Shown here piece by piece: positions 1-11,935 of a stretch of DNA of 64,000 nt. The DNA lies in NCBI GenBank assembly GCA_963575745.1, contig CAUYUJ010020533.1, positions 62,001-126,000 on the forward strand. The letters are read 5' to 3'. The first letter of the stretch is position 1. The number at the start of each line of letters is the position of its first letter. The position numbers were made by a program, and so were the translations under genes. A model generated the notes under the pieces. It was not told the origin of the DNA, made no database searches, and saw nothing but the letters and a program-made list of their open reading frames with translations. The DNA is from Prorocentrum cordatum (Eukaryota > Sar > Dinophyceae > Prorocentrales > Prorocentraceae).

Positions 1-2269
1 CCGAATATAGCCTCGGATTGAAAGCCGATGGTCTTCTCGGCGGCAAGTAAGAAGTCGATCATCTGAGCGCACGTGGGGGACAGGTCAGCCAATGAACTAG
101 CATGGGAATCCTGTAACTTCTCCAATGCCTCCGTCCCGATAGCGATGTGATCCCTGCAGAGGTCCACGGCCTTGGTGATCTCGGGCTTCAGCTCGGTATT
201 CTTCATAACGCTCTCCGTGGCGCCGCTGGTGGAGCAGTCACCCAAGAACCGCGCGCTGGGAAAAGCAATCAACGATGCAACCTTGTGCATGTCACACCAG
301 AGCTTGATCAAGATCTGGAACGCGTCGTCGGGAACGGCGCAGCAAACCTTCGGCACGGAAATGCGACAAGCGAATGATAAGCTGGAGATGGAGTGGGGGG
401 TGGTTGTAAAGGGACTGGCAATGAGAAAGAGCCTGGCGTAGATGAAAACCAAGAAGGCTGAAGGTAACGAAGGAATAATACATCATAGTTTTCTGGAGTT
501 ACGCTTTCAAACCAACTGACCTTCAAGCCAGCAGACCCGACGATGGGCAAGTCCAGGTGAACAGATCCACGATTGAGCACCGTCACGAGCGAGCCCACGG
601 CGGAGCAGACCTGGTCACATGCCCAAGCCTGGCTTGCGGAACCAAGGGCCTTGCACACATTGTCATTGGCCGTCTTCGCAAACTCCGACGTGCAGAAACA
701 ATCGACGGCTGGCACCCACTGAGCTGGCATTTCCGACATGGCCTTCGGAATCAGGAGCCCGTCGAACCCAACTGCGCCTGAAAACTTAGTCAACGATTCC
801 TCGAATGCGCCGTCGAGAACTCCCCGCAGAGCCCTAATGAGCGGGAGCTGCGTAACGACGTCGGCGAGGCCGTAGGCTTGGACGACCGATGCTGAAGTTG
901 AGGTCGCACCGCTGCCGATGGAGGAGACCACGATCGGGTCGCGCTCGCCTGAGAGACATTCAGGCGACTGGAACTTGAGCGCATCGACCTTGTCAGCCAG
1001 TGTCACAACGTTGATGTATACTTGAAGAGAGGACGAAGTATCCGAACCAGCCGACTGAGACTTTACCCAGCTCTGCAGGGCTTGGGAGCTAGTGCCCACG
1101 GATGTTAACGAACCCAATGCCTCGATGATCTTCACAATGGAATCGCGGACGCAGACATTCGTGTCAAAGACCTTCAAGTTGTCCAACAACACCGTGGGGC
1201 TCGGCTCCATGGGGTCCTTCAATACTTGAGGCAACTGGTCGATCAGCCGACAGATACGCGAAAGAGAAGACGTCAACGAATTTTCACTCGACACGACGGC
1301 GTGCTGGATAGATTGGGCCAAACCAGAGTAACCTGCAACGTTGATGGCGGTCCCGTCGGCGCTAAAATCTGCCTTGAGCAGCTCGCCGATCCCAGTCGCA
1401 AAGCAACCGCCCGCCAGGCAGCATACCATCATGCAGTCGATGCGCGCGAGCACGTCGAATGTCAGATTGAAGAAGTTACCCACTGTAGCAATCTGCTCCT
1501 CAGTGCGCCTCCTGTCCCACAGCTTCACAGCCTCGCACAAGTGGTCTACGGACTCATCGATATTAGCGAACACCATCATCGATGCGATATCGTCGAAGCC
1601 CTGGGCATGCCACTCAGTGCCCTCGGCCTCGCTCTCCGCAAGTTTCTGCACGAAGGTCGGCATCATGGACGTGTCCTCGATAATTTCAACAGCGCGGAGC
1701 ATCTTCTTGTCGCCCAGCGAGTCTTTGGCGGTCAGGGCAAGCAAGTTCTGAGCGGAAGCGTAGAGTGCGACAGCGGTGGCGCCGAAATGCATCACCTGCT
1801 TGATCCCAGCCATCGCTTTGTTAGTCTCGACGAAGCTGACCGACTCGCCAACCCTCTTGGACGACACTTGGGAAGGATTGACGGTGACCAGGACGATGGT
1901 GTTGATGTGCCGCACGCAATCAATGGTATCGCCGACCAGGGTAATGTACTCAGGGTGAAGGAAATCAATGACCCTGGACAAATCCGTGGAGAGAAGGTTC
2001 GCCTTGCTATCAAAGTCTGTTGTTGTTGCCTTGTCAAGATCAGCGATCTGCGTTGCAATCTGAGCGAGGAGCATTGTTTTGAACCACTCCGCGACCGACA
2101 CGTTATGGGAAGGGTTGATGCGTTCGAACGTTCTCTTGAGGCCCTCCACACCAAGGTAGGTCGTCAAGGCGCAGCCAACCGAACTCCTGCTCACCATGAC
2201 CTCGGTGAGGAACCTGCACTTGTGCCACGGGAGCATCAAGGTAGGAGCAGGCTCAATCGGCGGAGACAC
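1..2269 (-). CDS. Hypothetical protein, two exons, partial at left edge
   Basis: I do not recognise the family. Exon 1 (2269-521, 583 codons) is a long open frame of ordinary, slightly acidic, helix-rich composition with no clear signal peptide or membrane segment. The frame seems to break near 520. A donor GTCAGT follows AAG at 521, an acceptor AAG ends at 348, and coding resumes at 347 in phase 0 (reading VCCAVPDDAFQ) and stays open to base 1. The 173-bp intron (348-520) is inferred from frame and borders. Both junctions read GAAG|GT. The ATG at 2269 is the furthest upstream, but a GTGCAG acceptor just inside it means the true start may lie in an upstream exon. The rest of the protein lies beyond the window. 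Confidence 0.75.
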
Positions 2270-2750
2270 TCGACCTCAGACGCATTCAAATTGCAGAACA
2301 CACACGTTATAGAGGGAATTGGTTCCGAACGAATTACGGCACGACAAGCACCTGACACAGGGCCAACTCAACGCAAGAGGGCGCACCCCAACATTGAAGT
2401 TGAATGAAGGAGGACAACTTCGGATACTCTCATGTCGGATCTAGCGGGTGTGAGTGAGCGTGATAAGCAAACTTGCGTACCAATGCGGTCAGGGCATGAG
2501 CACGCGAAGCGCGAATCTAATATTGGCATTGGCGGCGAAGCTTGCCTATGTGAGTCTTATCTTGGTGGCTACAGAAGATGTCTTGGATGAACACCAACAG
2601 TTGTTGACGCTAGCATGTGGCAACTGGTGCCCCTAGTACTCCAACGCTGTGGTATGTACATATTGATGCCCAAAATGCGGTCACCATGACTTCATACGAT
2701 AAAGCACACGCTTGGCTTACACAGCACCAGAGTATATGAGAAGATTAGGT
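2270..2750. other. Intergenic stretch without recognised feature
   Basis: This is unique-looking sequence upstream of the minus-strand gene. I see no convincing exon, repeat or RNA gene. Any promoter would be here, but no recognisable core element is visible. Confidence 0.4.
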
Positions 2751-2754
2751 GCGC

Positions 2755-3260
2755 CGACGTGGGGGGGACCACCATGCGACACACCGGCAACTGGAGCAAT
2801 TTAGGGTGGGGGTGGTGCGAATGTGGTGAATGGTTTCGGTGTGATGGGGTGGGAGAGGGTGGTGCGGGTGGTGTTGGTTGCTCCATCTTGGGTGGTTGGT
2901 GGTGGGTGGGTGGGTCGCGGGTGAGTGGGTGGTGGTTGGGCGGTGGGTTGCTTTTTGAAGGGAAGGGGGCGCCCCGCTGGGTCAGCAGATGAAAGAAGGC
3001 TGGTGGCGGGCGAGCTGGTGCTGGCTGCGTGGCGGGGGCTGGTTCATCGTTCTTGGGTGGGCAGGTGGGTGGGTGGCAGGTGGGTGATGGATGGGTGGGC
3101 TTTGGGCAATGAATACATGTGGTGGCGGTGGTGCACCGCCTTGGGCGGGCGGACGGTGGGTGGACGGACGTATGGGCGCATGGCAAGTGGGCGGGGTGGG
3201 TGGTACGCAGGTAGTGGGCGAGCGTGGGGCAAGTGGTCGCATCTCTTTGCGGGCGACAAC
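2755..3260. repeat. G/T-rich GGTGG minisatellite
   Basis: Degenerate GGTGGGTGGG-type DNA, strongly G+T on the plus strand. It directly precedes a C+A-rich satellite, so the base skew reverses within about 200 bp. Open frames across it are composition artefacts. Confidence 0.7.
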
Positions 3261-3417
3261 TGCACGCGAAACCATAAGGAGCCCATCCAACCCCCAACTG
3301 AAGGCCGACCGACCATCGTCCGACCGAAAACTGAAGCGATTAAGCGACTTACCTAAGCGAAGACTTTGGAACTATGTGGCCGAACGACGCAATCCATGCT
3401 GACAAACCAACTGGCGG

Positions 3418-5500
3418 ACCCCCCCCAACCATCACCACCACCACACACACCACCACCACTACCCACCCAATCCCACCTCCACCACCGCGCACGCACTGCG
3501 CCACCCCACCCGACCCGACCACACACACACCACCAACCACACCACCAGCCACACCGACCACGCCACCAGCCACGCCACCAGCTCACCAGCCACACCACAA
3601 ACCGCACCATCAACAACCCACTAACAAATTTCACGACCAGACCATTAGCCGCGCCCCCAGCCACACCACAAACAACACCAGCCACACCACAAACCACACC
3701 AGCCGCCACCAGCCACACCACCAACCACACCAGCCACACCACCAGCCACACCACCAGACACACCACCAGCCACACCGACAACACCACCAGCCACACCACC
3801 AGCCACACCAGCCACACCACAAACCACACCATCAAAAGCCCACCAACAAACTTCGCGACCAGACCACCAGCCGCGCCGCCAGCCACACCACCAACCACGC
3901 CAGCCGCACCACCAACTACGCCAGCCACACCACCAAGCACACCACCAACCACGCCACCAGCCACGCCAACCACACCACCAACCACACCACCAGCTCACCA
4001 GCCACACCACAAACCGCACCACCAACAACCCACCAACAAACTTCACTACCAGACCATCAGCCGCGCCGCCAGCCACGCCACCAACCACACCAGCCGCACC
4101 ACCAACCACACCAGCCATGCCACCAACCACACCACCAACCACACCACCAGCCACACCACAAACCACACCACCAGTTACACCACCAGCCCACCAGCCACAC
4201 CACAAACCATACCACCAACAACCCACCAGCAAGCTCCACTATCCGACCGTCAGCCGCGCCGCCAGCCACACCACAAACCACACCAGCCACACCACCAACC
4301 ATGCTAGCCACACCACCAACCACACCACCAACCACAGTACCAGCCTCACCAACCACACCGCCAGCCACACCGCCAGCCACACCACCAGCCCACCAGCCAA
4401 ACCACAAACCGCACCACAAACAAACTTCACAACCAGACCATCAGCCGCGCCGCCAGCCACACCTCCAGCCACACCAGCCACGCCACCAACCACACCAGCC
4501 ACACCAAACACCACACCACAAGGAACACCACAAGCAACACCGACCCCACCACCACCCACACCACCAGCTCACCAGCCACCCCACCGACCACACCACCAAC
4601 AATCCACCAACAAACTTCACGGCCAGGCCATCAGCCGCGCCGCCAGCCACACCACCAAACACACCAGCCACACCACCAACCGCACCAGCCCACACCAGCC
4701 ACACCACCAACCACACCAGCCACACCACCAACCACACCACCAACCACGCCACCAGCCACACCAACCACACCACCAACCACGCCACCAGCTCACCAGACAC
4801 ACCTCAAACCGCACCACCAACAACCCACAAACAAACTTCACGACCAGACCATCGGCGGCGCCGCCAGCCACGCCACCAACCACACCAGCCACACCACCAA
4901 CCACACCAGCCACACCACCAACCACACCACCAACCACGCCACCAGCCACACCACGAGCCACACCACCAGCTCACCAGCCACACCGCACACCGCACCACCA
5001 ACAACCCAGCAGCAAGTTTCACAACCAGACCATCAGCCGCGCCGCCAGCCACGCCACCAATCACACCAGCCGCACCACCAACCACACCAGCCGCACCACC
5101 AGCCACACCACCAACCACACCACCAGCCACACCACCAGCTCACCAGCCACACCACAAACCACACCGCCAACAACCCACCAGCAAACTTCACGACCAGACC
5201 ATCAGCCGCGCCGCCAGCCACACCACCAACCACACCAGCCACACCACCAACCACACCAGCCACACCACCAACCACACCACCAATCACACCACCAACCACA
5301 CCACCAGCCACACCACCACACCACCAGCCACACCACCAGCTCACCAGCCACACCACCAACCGAGTCACCAGCAGCCCACAAACAAACTTCACGACCAGAC
5401 CATCAGCCGCGCCGCCAGCCACACAGCCAACCACACCAGCCACACCACCAACCACACCCGCCACACCAACAACCACACCACCAACTACACCACCAACGTT
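3418..5500. repeat. Satellite array 1 (CCACACCAGC type, ~190-bp higher-order unit)
   Basis: Short CCACACCA(C/G)C steps are organised into about ten higher-order units near 190 bp. A more complex marker (GACCAGACCATCAGCCGCGC) recurs near 3640, 3861, 4052, 4244, 4434, 4625, 4840, 5024, 5195 and 5395. Several frames stay open throughout because the short unit lacks stops. The low-complexity translations (His-Thr-Asn, Pro-Thr) are not genes. The same family recurs inverted at 11.9-16.6 kb. Confidence 0.9.
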
Positions 5501-5780
5501 ACCTTCGAGACCCATTGGATCGCCGCGAAGGGTTTTGTCTTTGCTCCTCAGGCAGAGTGGCAAGTTGCCCATAGTGGAGAATGTAGAAGCCGCGGCGCGC
5601 GCGAGTTGCGCGGACGGCCCCAAGCAACCCGCGAGCCGCACGCCGCGCGTGTCACCAGAAATCAGGTCGGTCACTGCTAAGGAGTTAGGTGCAAGTCCAT
5701 GGCCAGAAACTGGTTTTGCCATTGTGGAATTGTGTACAATACCAAACCCAGGACGCGCGCACCTGAGCGCGCTGTTCGCT
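5501..5780. other. Satellite flank, no gene seen
   Basis: Short GC-rich unique segment between satellite array 1 and the 170-bp array. Nothing coding is convincing. Confidence 0.35.
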
Positions 5781-8165
5781 GATTCAACTGGTTGACATCG
5801 TCAACTCAAAACGACTTGGACACATAATTGCTACCGTGAAAGGTTCACTTGGTTTCCAGTGCCAACATAGCGACTTCGCCAATTCCGAGGAGACAAAACA
5901 CATGACGCGCGCGCGCTCTCTGGAAGCCCTGCCGATGGAATTGCGGATGTGCCATACATGTGCAAGTCGTAACCCAATTGGCCAACGCCAACTCCACGGG
6001 GGCATCTTTTTTGTCCAAAGCCAACATGGCGGCGCTCCCGCTGCTGATCACGCGTATCGCCTGACGCGCGCGGGTAGCGCCGATCGGTCGGCGAGCGATG
6101 TTAACTCGAAAAACCATTGGTGAACACCCAAATGTAAAGTTCCATTCTCAGATCGAAGAGGCGGCAACACCCACGTGCAATATGCGGATAGCCGAGCACG
6201 CAACGCAGCGCGCTGCGCATATCGAAGGCCTTTCGTTTGCGCTTGAAGCGATGCAATCTCCAAAGCCCAATGCTGAACACCAAATGACAATTTTGATTTT
6301 CTGATCAGGAGAGGCTGCTGTCTTACTGAGCAGAGAGCCGAGCATGCACCTCAGCGCGCGCGTGCTGAATGCAGTCTCATACAAAAGTCACGCCATGTTA
6401 TCTCTAAAACCAGATGGTGAAAGCCCAATGTAAATCTGCATTCTCAGATCCAAGAGGGCGCCCATTGCAATAAACAGAATATGGCATTGAAAAACAACGC
6501 GTCGCGCGCGGCAAACGCGCATGCGGCCGCGTGGAATGGCAGCTGGAATAGCTCCAGCTCAAGATCCAGCTGTCACAGTCACACCGCGCGCGTAGCGCGC
6601 GTGCCGCATGCAGTTTCATACAGAAAAGAGGCGGTGTTAACCCGAAAAGCCGAATGGTGAAAACCAACTGTAACATTTCATTCCTGGACCAGAAGAGGCG
6701 ACTTTACCAATGTAAAATGCACACGCCCGCACGCACAAAGCAGATCGCGCGAACACGCTGCGTCAGCGTCGCATACAACGAGCGATGCTAACTCGCAAAC
6801 CCAATGGTGCGACACCCAATGTAAACACTTTTCTTGGACCAAAAGACGCAATCATCTAGCCCCCCCCCCCCCCCAAACAAAAAAAACAGCGCTGACCACG
6901 CGACGCACCGCGCGCGCGCAGTGCATTCAACTTCAAACAAACAGCGGTGTTACTTTGAAAACCGAAAGGCGGAAACCCAATGTAATTCATTCACTCTCGG
7001 ATCAGAAGGGGCGCCTTTATCTATGCTAAATATGCAGAGGCGACAATTCAACGCAACGCGCGCACGTGCTGAATGCAGCCTCATACAAAACAAGCGTTGT
7101 TGGTTCGAAAACCCAATGGTGAAAACCCAATGTAAATTTTCATTCTCTGGTCAGAAGAGGCGGCTTTATCAATGCAAAATATACAGAACCAAACGCACAA
7201 CGCAGATCGCGGCGCATGCTAAACTATATCCATATGCGATGGGCGATGTTAACTCGAAAACCCAATGGTAAAAAACGAATGTAAAAATTCCTTCTCTGAC
7301 CGAGAGAACCAACCAACTTAATCAAACATATATAGAACCGACCGCGCGACGCAGCGCGCGTTCGCTCGCGCGCTCGCTGCATTCAGTTTTGTATAAAATG
7401 GGCGATGTTAGCCCGAAAACCCAATGGTGAAAACCCAATGTAAAATTTCATTCTCGGATCAGAAGAGGCGGCTTCACCAATGCCAAAATATACAAAAACC
7501 GATCACGCGACGCAGCGCGCGTTCGCGCGCGCGCGCGTGCGTTCGTTGCGTTCAATTTCATATATAAATGAGCGATGTTAGCTCGAAAACCCAATGGTGA
7601 AAAACCCAATGTAAATTTTCATTCTCGGATCAGAAGAGGCGGCTTCGCCAATGCCAAAATATACAAAAACCGACCACGCGACGCAGCGCGCGTTCGCGCG
7701 CGCGCGCGCTCGTTGCATTTAGTTCCATATAAAACGAGCGATGTTAATTCGAAAACCCAATGGTGAAAACCCAATGTAAATTTTCATTCTCTGGTCAGAA
7801 GAGGCAACGTCATCATTGCAAAATGTACAGAAACAACCTCGCGACGCAACGCGCGTTCGCGCGTGCGCGTGCGCGCGCGCGCGTTCGCTGTATGCAATTT
7901 CATATAAAATGAGCGATGTTAGCTCGAAAACCCAATGGGGAAAACCCAATGTAAATTTTCATTCTCGGATATGCAAAATACACAGAGACGACCACACGAC
8001 GCAGCCCGCGTTCGCGCGCGCGCGTTCGCTGTATTCAGGTTCATACAACATGAATTGTGTTAGTTCGAACACCCAATGATGAAAACCAAATGTAAATTTT
8101 CATTATCGGATCAGCAGATGCGATCTTATCAATGCAATATATACAGAATCGACCACGCGACGCTC
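5780..8165. repeat. ~170-bp tandem array with alternating CG core
   Basis: About 13 units of 160-180 bp. Each carries the conserved AACCCAATGGTGAAAACCCA block, then a TTTTCATTCTCGGATCAGAA block, then CAAAATATACAG, then a CGCGCGTTCGCGCGCG run and an AT-rich TTTCATATAAAATG block. Copies are most alike between 7250 and 8050 and decay leftwards. Purine-pyrimidine alternation in the core could favour Z-DNA. No gene is supported inside. Confidence 0.9.
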
Positions 8166-8374
8166 GCGCGCGCGTTCGGTTTTCACCATTGGGTTTTCGA
8201 GTTAACATAGTTAACACCGTTCAGTTACAGCGAACTCGCGCGCGAACTTGCGCTGCGTCGGGTGGTCGGTTCTGTATACGTTGCATTGATAAAGTCGCTT
8301 CGTCTGACCAGAGGATGAAAATGTACATTGGGTTTCACCATTGGGTTTTCGAGTTAACATCGCTTATTTTTTTA
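8166..8374. repeat. Inverted terminal unit of the 170-bp array
   Basis: The last unit is in opposite orientation. CACCATTGGGTTTTCGAGTT appears on the plus strand near 8185 and again near 8337, while the preceding units carry its complement. This gives the array a foldback end. Confidence 0.8.
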
Positions 8375-9014
8375 GCGTCCAATATGGCCTCGGCGAGGAA
8401 GCCACAATCATTGATTGCACTAGGGTGTCGGCCTCATTTTGGCCTCCTGGGGTGGCGACGCTAATTCCCACCCGCCGCCCCTTCTTTGATAGATCTCCCC
8501 CAACATGGCCGCAAGAAGCGCGCATGAGGCACCAAGAGGTCCCAAGATGGCCCCAAGATGGCCTCAAGAGGCCCCCAGGAGGCCCCAAAGAGACCCTCAA
8601 GAGGCACCAAGAGACAAGAGACCCCCAAGAGGCCCCAAGAGGCACCCCGAGAAACGCAAGAGGCCCCAGGGCCGCCAAGAGGCCCCAAAGACGGCCTAAG
8701 AGGCCCCCAAGCTCGCCAGTGTCCTCCTCCTCCTCCTCCTCTCCCTCCTCCTCTTTTTTCTTCCGTCTCACTCCTCCCCCTCCCTCTCCTCCTCCTCCTC
8801 CTCCTCCTCCTCCTTCTCCTTCTCCTCCTTCTCGTCCTCCACGTCGTCGCCCTCCTCCATCTCCTCCTCATCTTCCTCTTCCTCCTCCTCCTCCCCCTCC
8901 TCCTCCTGCTCCTCCCCCTGCCCCTCCTCTTCCTCCTCCTGCTCCGGCAACGACGACTCCTCCTGCATCCTATCCCCACCCCTCTTGGGGTATATGGCAT
9001 ATGGCGGCTTACCC

Positions 9015-9104
<90 letters not shown>

Positions 9105-9197
9105 CTGCGTGTTCCCCCGCTTCCCTCATCACCTCCACTCCCCTGGGGTTCATTTCTGGACGGGCTGGTGGGGATACGCGAAGCGTTTAGAATTTTC
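8375..9197. repeat. 0.8-kb dispersed repeat, copy A, with poly-T insert
   Basis: It starts at GTCCAATATGGCCTCGGCGA and ends at GGACGGGCTGGTGGGGATAC. It matches 12988-13713 along its length: shared unique head, GGCCCCAAGATGG minisatellite, CTC tract and shared tail. Copy A alone holds 89 consecutive T (9016-9104) before the tail. Poly-T on plus is poly-A on minus. Confidence 0.85.
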
Positions 9198-9260
9198 CCT
9201 CCAGGCTATCCTCTCTCCTCCTGTTACTCTTCCTTCGAGGCACTCCGATCTATGTCGAGC

Positions 9261-10685
9261 TCAAGCTCCCTCACAGAGGGCATCCTCATCACCCCTCGAC
9301 TTCCTGAAGCAACCGAGCCCAAGGCGCAAGAAGGCAACGGTAGCGTGGAGGGACTCCCAGATGCTGACGAGCTTCGTGTCCTTGCGGTTCGACTTGACGT
9401 AGTCCCTGTGCGCCTTCAGGAACGCCTTCACGCTGATCAGGCCCTCGCACCAAGTCTGGGTAATAGTGGAAGCAGCGACGTCGCCAGTACTCTTGGACTC
9501 GATATCGATGCCGTTCAGGGCGTTCAGCGGCTTAGTGAAGCCAGACTCCTTCAGCTCGTCCCACTTGTCCCCGCTCAACCTCGTCAGGAGATGGTGCGCA
9601 GAATCTTTGATACCATACGCCTTGTTGGTCAGCCTTGACCGCTGCGGAGCATCATCATCAGGCTTGCGTTCCGCCACCGTCTGCGGCGCGGAGCGCATGT
9701 ACTCGATCTTCACGTTGCCGTCCTCGCCGATGAACTGGTTCAAGATTTCGACATCCTCCGAGGAGGCAGCCAGCGTACCACGGCTGCCGATGTAGACTGC
9801 GTGCTCGCCGACGTGCGGGCGCTGAATCACGACGTCGCCCTGCTCCCTCCTCGGTGGGACGGCTAAGCCAAGATGGGGGGCGCCGTCGGCGCTGCGAATC
9901 GTGACGAGGTTATGCGGGTTGATGCCGTCGTCCGACATCTTTGTCCTGGCCCATTCCGCCAACCTCGCGAGCTCGCACCTGGAGAAGACGACGCCCAACA
10001 CGTCGCGCAAGAACTTGAGCGTCGCAACTCGGTCCGTGATCATGCCGAGGGTGATGTGAGATTTCGGGCTCTCCTTGTAAAGCGTCAGGAACGCAATCAA
10101 GTGCAACTCCCACTCATCATTGTTGCGCTGGACCCACACACCGAACATGGCCAGCGTGTGGCAATGCTTGAACGCGGTGCGCCAGCACGTGTGGCAGTCG
10201 CGGCACCACGCGCCCCTGCCATTGGGCAGAGCCCAAATCACAGTCTTCTCATGGTCGAAGTAGCACGATGACACGAGGTAGACGCGCTGGCATCCCAAGC
10301 ATACGGACTTCTTACCAACGATGTTCTCGGTGGCACCTGCAGCAGACTGGCCATGGCCGTCCTCATCCTTGAACAACTGCTGGGCGGCGGTGCCAGCAAC
10401 GGACTCGGCATCCATAGCACTGTGCTCAGACGACCCGCAGCCTGCAGCCGAAGATGGAACCCCGCGGCGGCGCTTCGCCACCCAACCAGACGGCATGGCT
10501 GGCGTGCAAGGGGAAGTCGTGGCGTCAAGCTCTCTCTTGACGGGCGTCATCGTGGAGCGGTTCCCGCTCATGGCAACGTCGAGCTGCCTGAGGCCGTCCA
10601 TGCCGGCACCGCCAAAGTCACCAACAAAAAAACGATGCACGCGGGATTGGATCCGTGACGCGGGCGGTTCCACTGGATAATTCAC
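9261..10685 (-). CDS. Hypothetical protein with CxxC...CxxCxxC cluster
   Basis: A 474-codon open frame with ordinary protein composition. Residues ~1-125 are low complexity with a basic AKRRRG patch that could be a nuclear signal. Residues 129-175 form a Cys cluster (Cys129, 132, 141, 161, 164, 167, 175; CLGC ... WCRDCHTC), consistent with a zinc-binding module. The remainder (180-474) is mixed helical with no motif I can name. ATG at 10685 is the furthest upstream; ATG at residue 29 is equally plausible. The last ~15 residues before the stop may be intron read-through, so more exons may follow downstream. Function is unknown; a mobile-element or nucleic-acid-binding role is only a guess from the Cys cluster. 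Confidence 0.7.
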   Translation of the reverse strand: MNYPVEPPASRIQSRVHRFFVGDFGGAGMDGLRQLDVAMSGNRSTMTPVKRELDATTSPCTPAMPSGWVAKRRRGVPSSAAGCGSSEHSAMDAESVAGTAAQQLFKDEDGHGQSAAGATENIVGKKSVCLGCQRVYLVSSCYFDHEKTVIWALPNGRGAWCRDCHTCWRTAFKHCHTLAMFGVWVQRNNDEWELHLIAFLTLYKESPKSHITLGMITDRVATLKFLRDVLGVVFSRCELARLAEWARTKMSDDGINPHNLVTIRSADGAPHLGLAVPPRREQGDVVIQRPHVGEHAVYIGSRGTLAASSEDVEILNQFIGEDGNVKIEYMRSAPQTVAERKPDDDAPQRSRLTNKAYGIKDSAHHLLTRLSGDKWDELKESGFTKPLNALNGIDIESKSTGDVAASTITQTWCEGLISVKAFLKAHRDYVKSNRKDTKLVSIWESLHATVAFLRLGLGCFRKSRGDEDALCEGA

Positions 10686-10742
10686 TCAGCCAAAACGGCT
10701 ATCACGAGGGGGCCAACAAGGGGGCGCTATGTCCGCAACTTC

Positions 10743-10975
10743 GTGCGTTGCCTCCTCCTCCTCCTCCTCCTCCTCCTTCCAACCCTTTTCCGTGCTCCTT
10801 ATCCTACTCCTGCTAGGACTCCTGCCACTGCCTCCTCGTCCTCGTCCTTCTCCTGCCCCTCTTCCCCCCCCTTCTCGCCCTCCTCCTCCCCCCCCAATCC
10901 CCCCTTCCACCCCCCTCCACCAACCCTTCCCATACCCTCCTCTGCATCCTCCTCTCCAGGGCCTAGGACTGTAGA
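10743..10975. repeat. C/T-rich tract
   Basis: CTC-rich polypyrimidine stretch upstream of the preceding minus-strand gene, with a CTC trinucleotide run at 10750-10780. Confidence 0.7.
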
Positions 10976-11007
10976 TTCCAAGCCCCCAAGGACGGGCCCA
11001 GGGGGGG

Positions 11008-11279
11008 AAGTGTAGATCTTGACGGTGCACAACGGACGCGGTGGGGAGGGCCAACCACGACGAGCCAATTCTACACTCCAAGACAGAAAGTGTAGATCTA
11101 CACTCCACAACGGGAAGTGTAGAGGACGGAGAAAATTCTACACTCCAAGACAGAAAGTGTAGACCTTGCAAGAACACAGCTTCTACACTCCAAGACGGGG
11201 AGTGTAGAGGACGGAGAAAATTCTACACTCCAAGACAGAAAGTGTAGATCTACACTACCCACCAGGAAGTGTAGATTTG
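11008..11279. repeat. Array of short hairpins with CTACAC/GTGTAG stems
   Basis: Repeated modules each pair TCTACACTCC with a following AGTGTAGA across ~10-20 bases (loops such as AAGACAGA). Hairpins are contiguous or separated by GGACGGAGAAAAT. At least five complete stems are visible, and the end copies are isolated half-stems (GTGTAGATCTT, GTGTAGATTTG). Confidence 0.8.
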
Positions 11280-11316
11280 ACGCGTGTCCACCAGCGTCGT
11301 CCTCTTCGGTCGGTGT

Positions 11317-11390
11317 CCTCCTCTCCTCCTCCTCCTCCTCCTCCTCCTCCTCCTCCTCCTCCTCCTCCTCCTCCTCCTCCTCCTCCTCCC
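11317..11390. repeat. CTC trinucleotide microsatellite
   Basis: Nearly pure (CTC)n, about 24 units, leading into C-rich DNA. From 11390 to 11930 there are only G-rich and GGA stretches; no gene is seen. Confidence 0.85.
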
Positions 11391-11935
11391 TCCTCTCTCC
11401 TCTCCCCCTCCTGCTCCTCTCAGCGCCCCTCCACCCCCCCCCTCCTCCATCGCCCTTCCCCCCCCGCCCCCTGAGGCCCTGAGGGCCGACAGAACCAGAG
11501 CGAGCGCGGAGGGGCAGGGGATGCTTGAGAAGAGAGTGGGCGACAGCTAGAACTGCAGGGGAAGGGGTGACTGCAGGGGGGGGGGGGACGCACTAGGAGA
11601 AGGGATGATGCAGGAAGTGGGGAGGGAGGGCGTCAGCTCAGGACTACAATGGATTGACATGGCCAGGACGGCCAAGCCAGCAGGAGGAGGAGGAGGAGGA
11701 GGAGGAGGAGGAGAGCAGGAGGGGGTACAGCTTCACTGTGCGAGCGGCCTGGCCCGCTGCAAATGGGCAACCCCTATGGTGTTATGAAGTGGAGGCGCAT
11801 GCAAGCTGAGAGCTGCGCAACGCCTCCTGCCTATGAAACGGAAGCGCGCACGATGAAATCTCAGTCAGAATCATCCTCCACGCCGCCAACCTCTGCGAAA
11901 CATTCGCCGATGTCTTTCAGAATCGCTGCTACTGT

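Noticed and set aside
3374-5680. Very long His/Thr/Pro-rich open frames
   Set aside because: They are direct translations of a stop-free satellite and occur in several phases at once.
5780-8374. CRISPR-like array
   Set aside because: Repeats are 160-180 bp with no short spacers, and the setting is eukaryotic.
8985-9190. Poly-Phe/poly-Lys frames
   Set aside because: Translation of an 89-base T run.
8341-9402. Pro/Lys/Trp-rich proteins over GGCCCCAAGATGG blocks (also 13.1, 26, 29, 55, 60 kb)
   Set aside because: The same degenerate minisatellite appears in many places and both orientations with no conserved frame.
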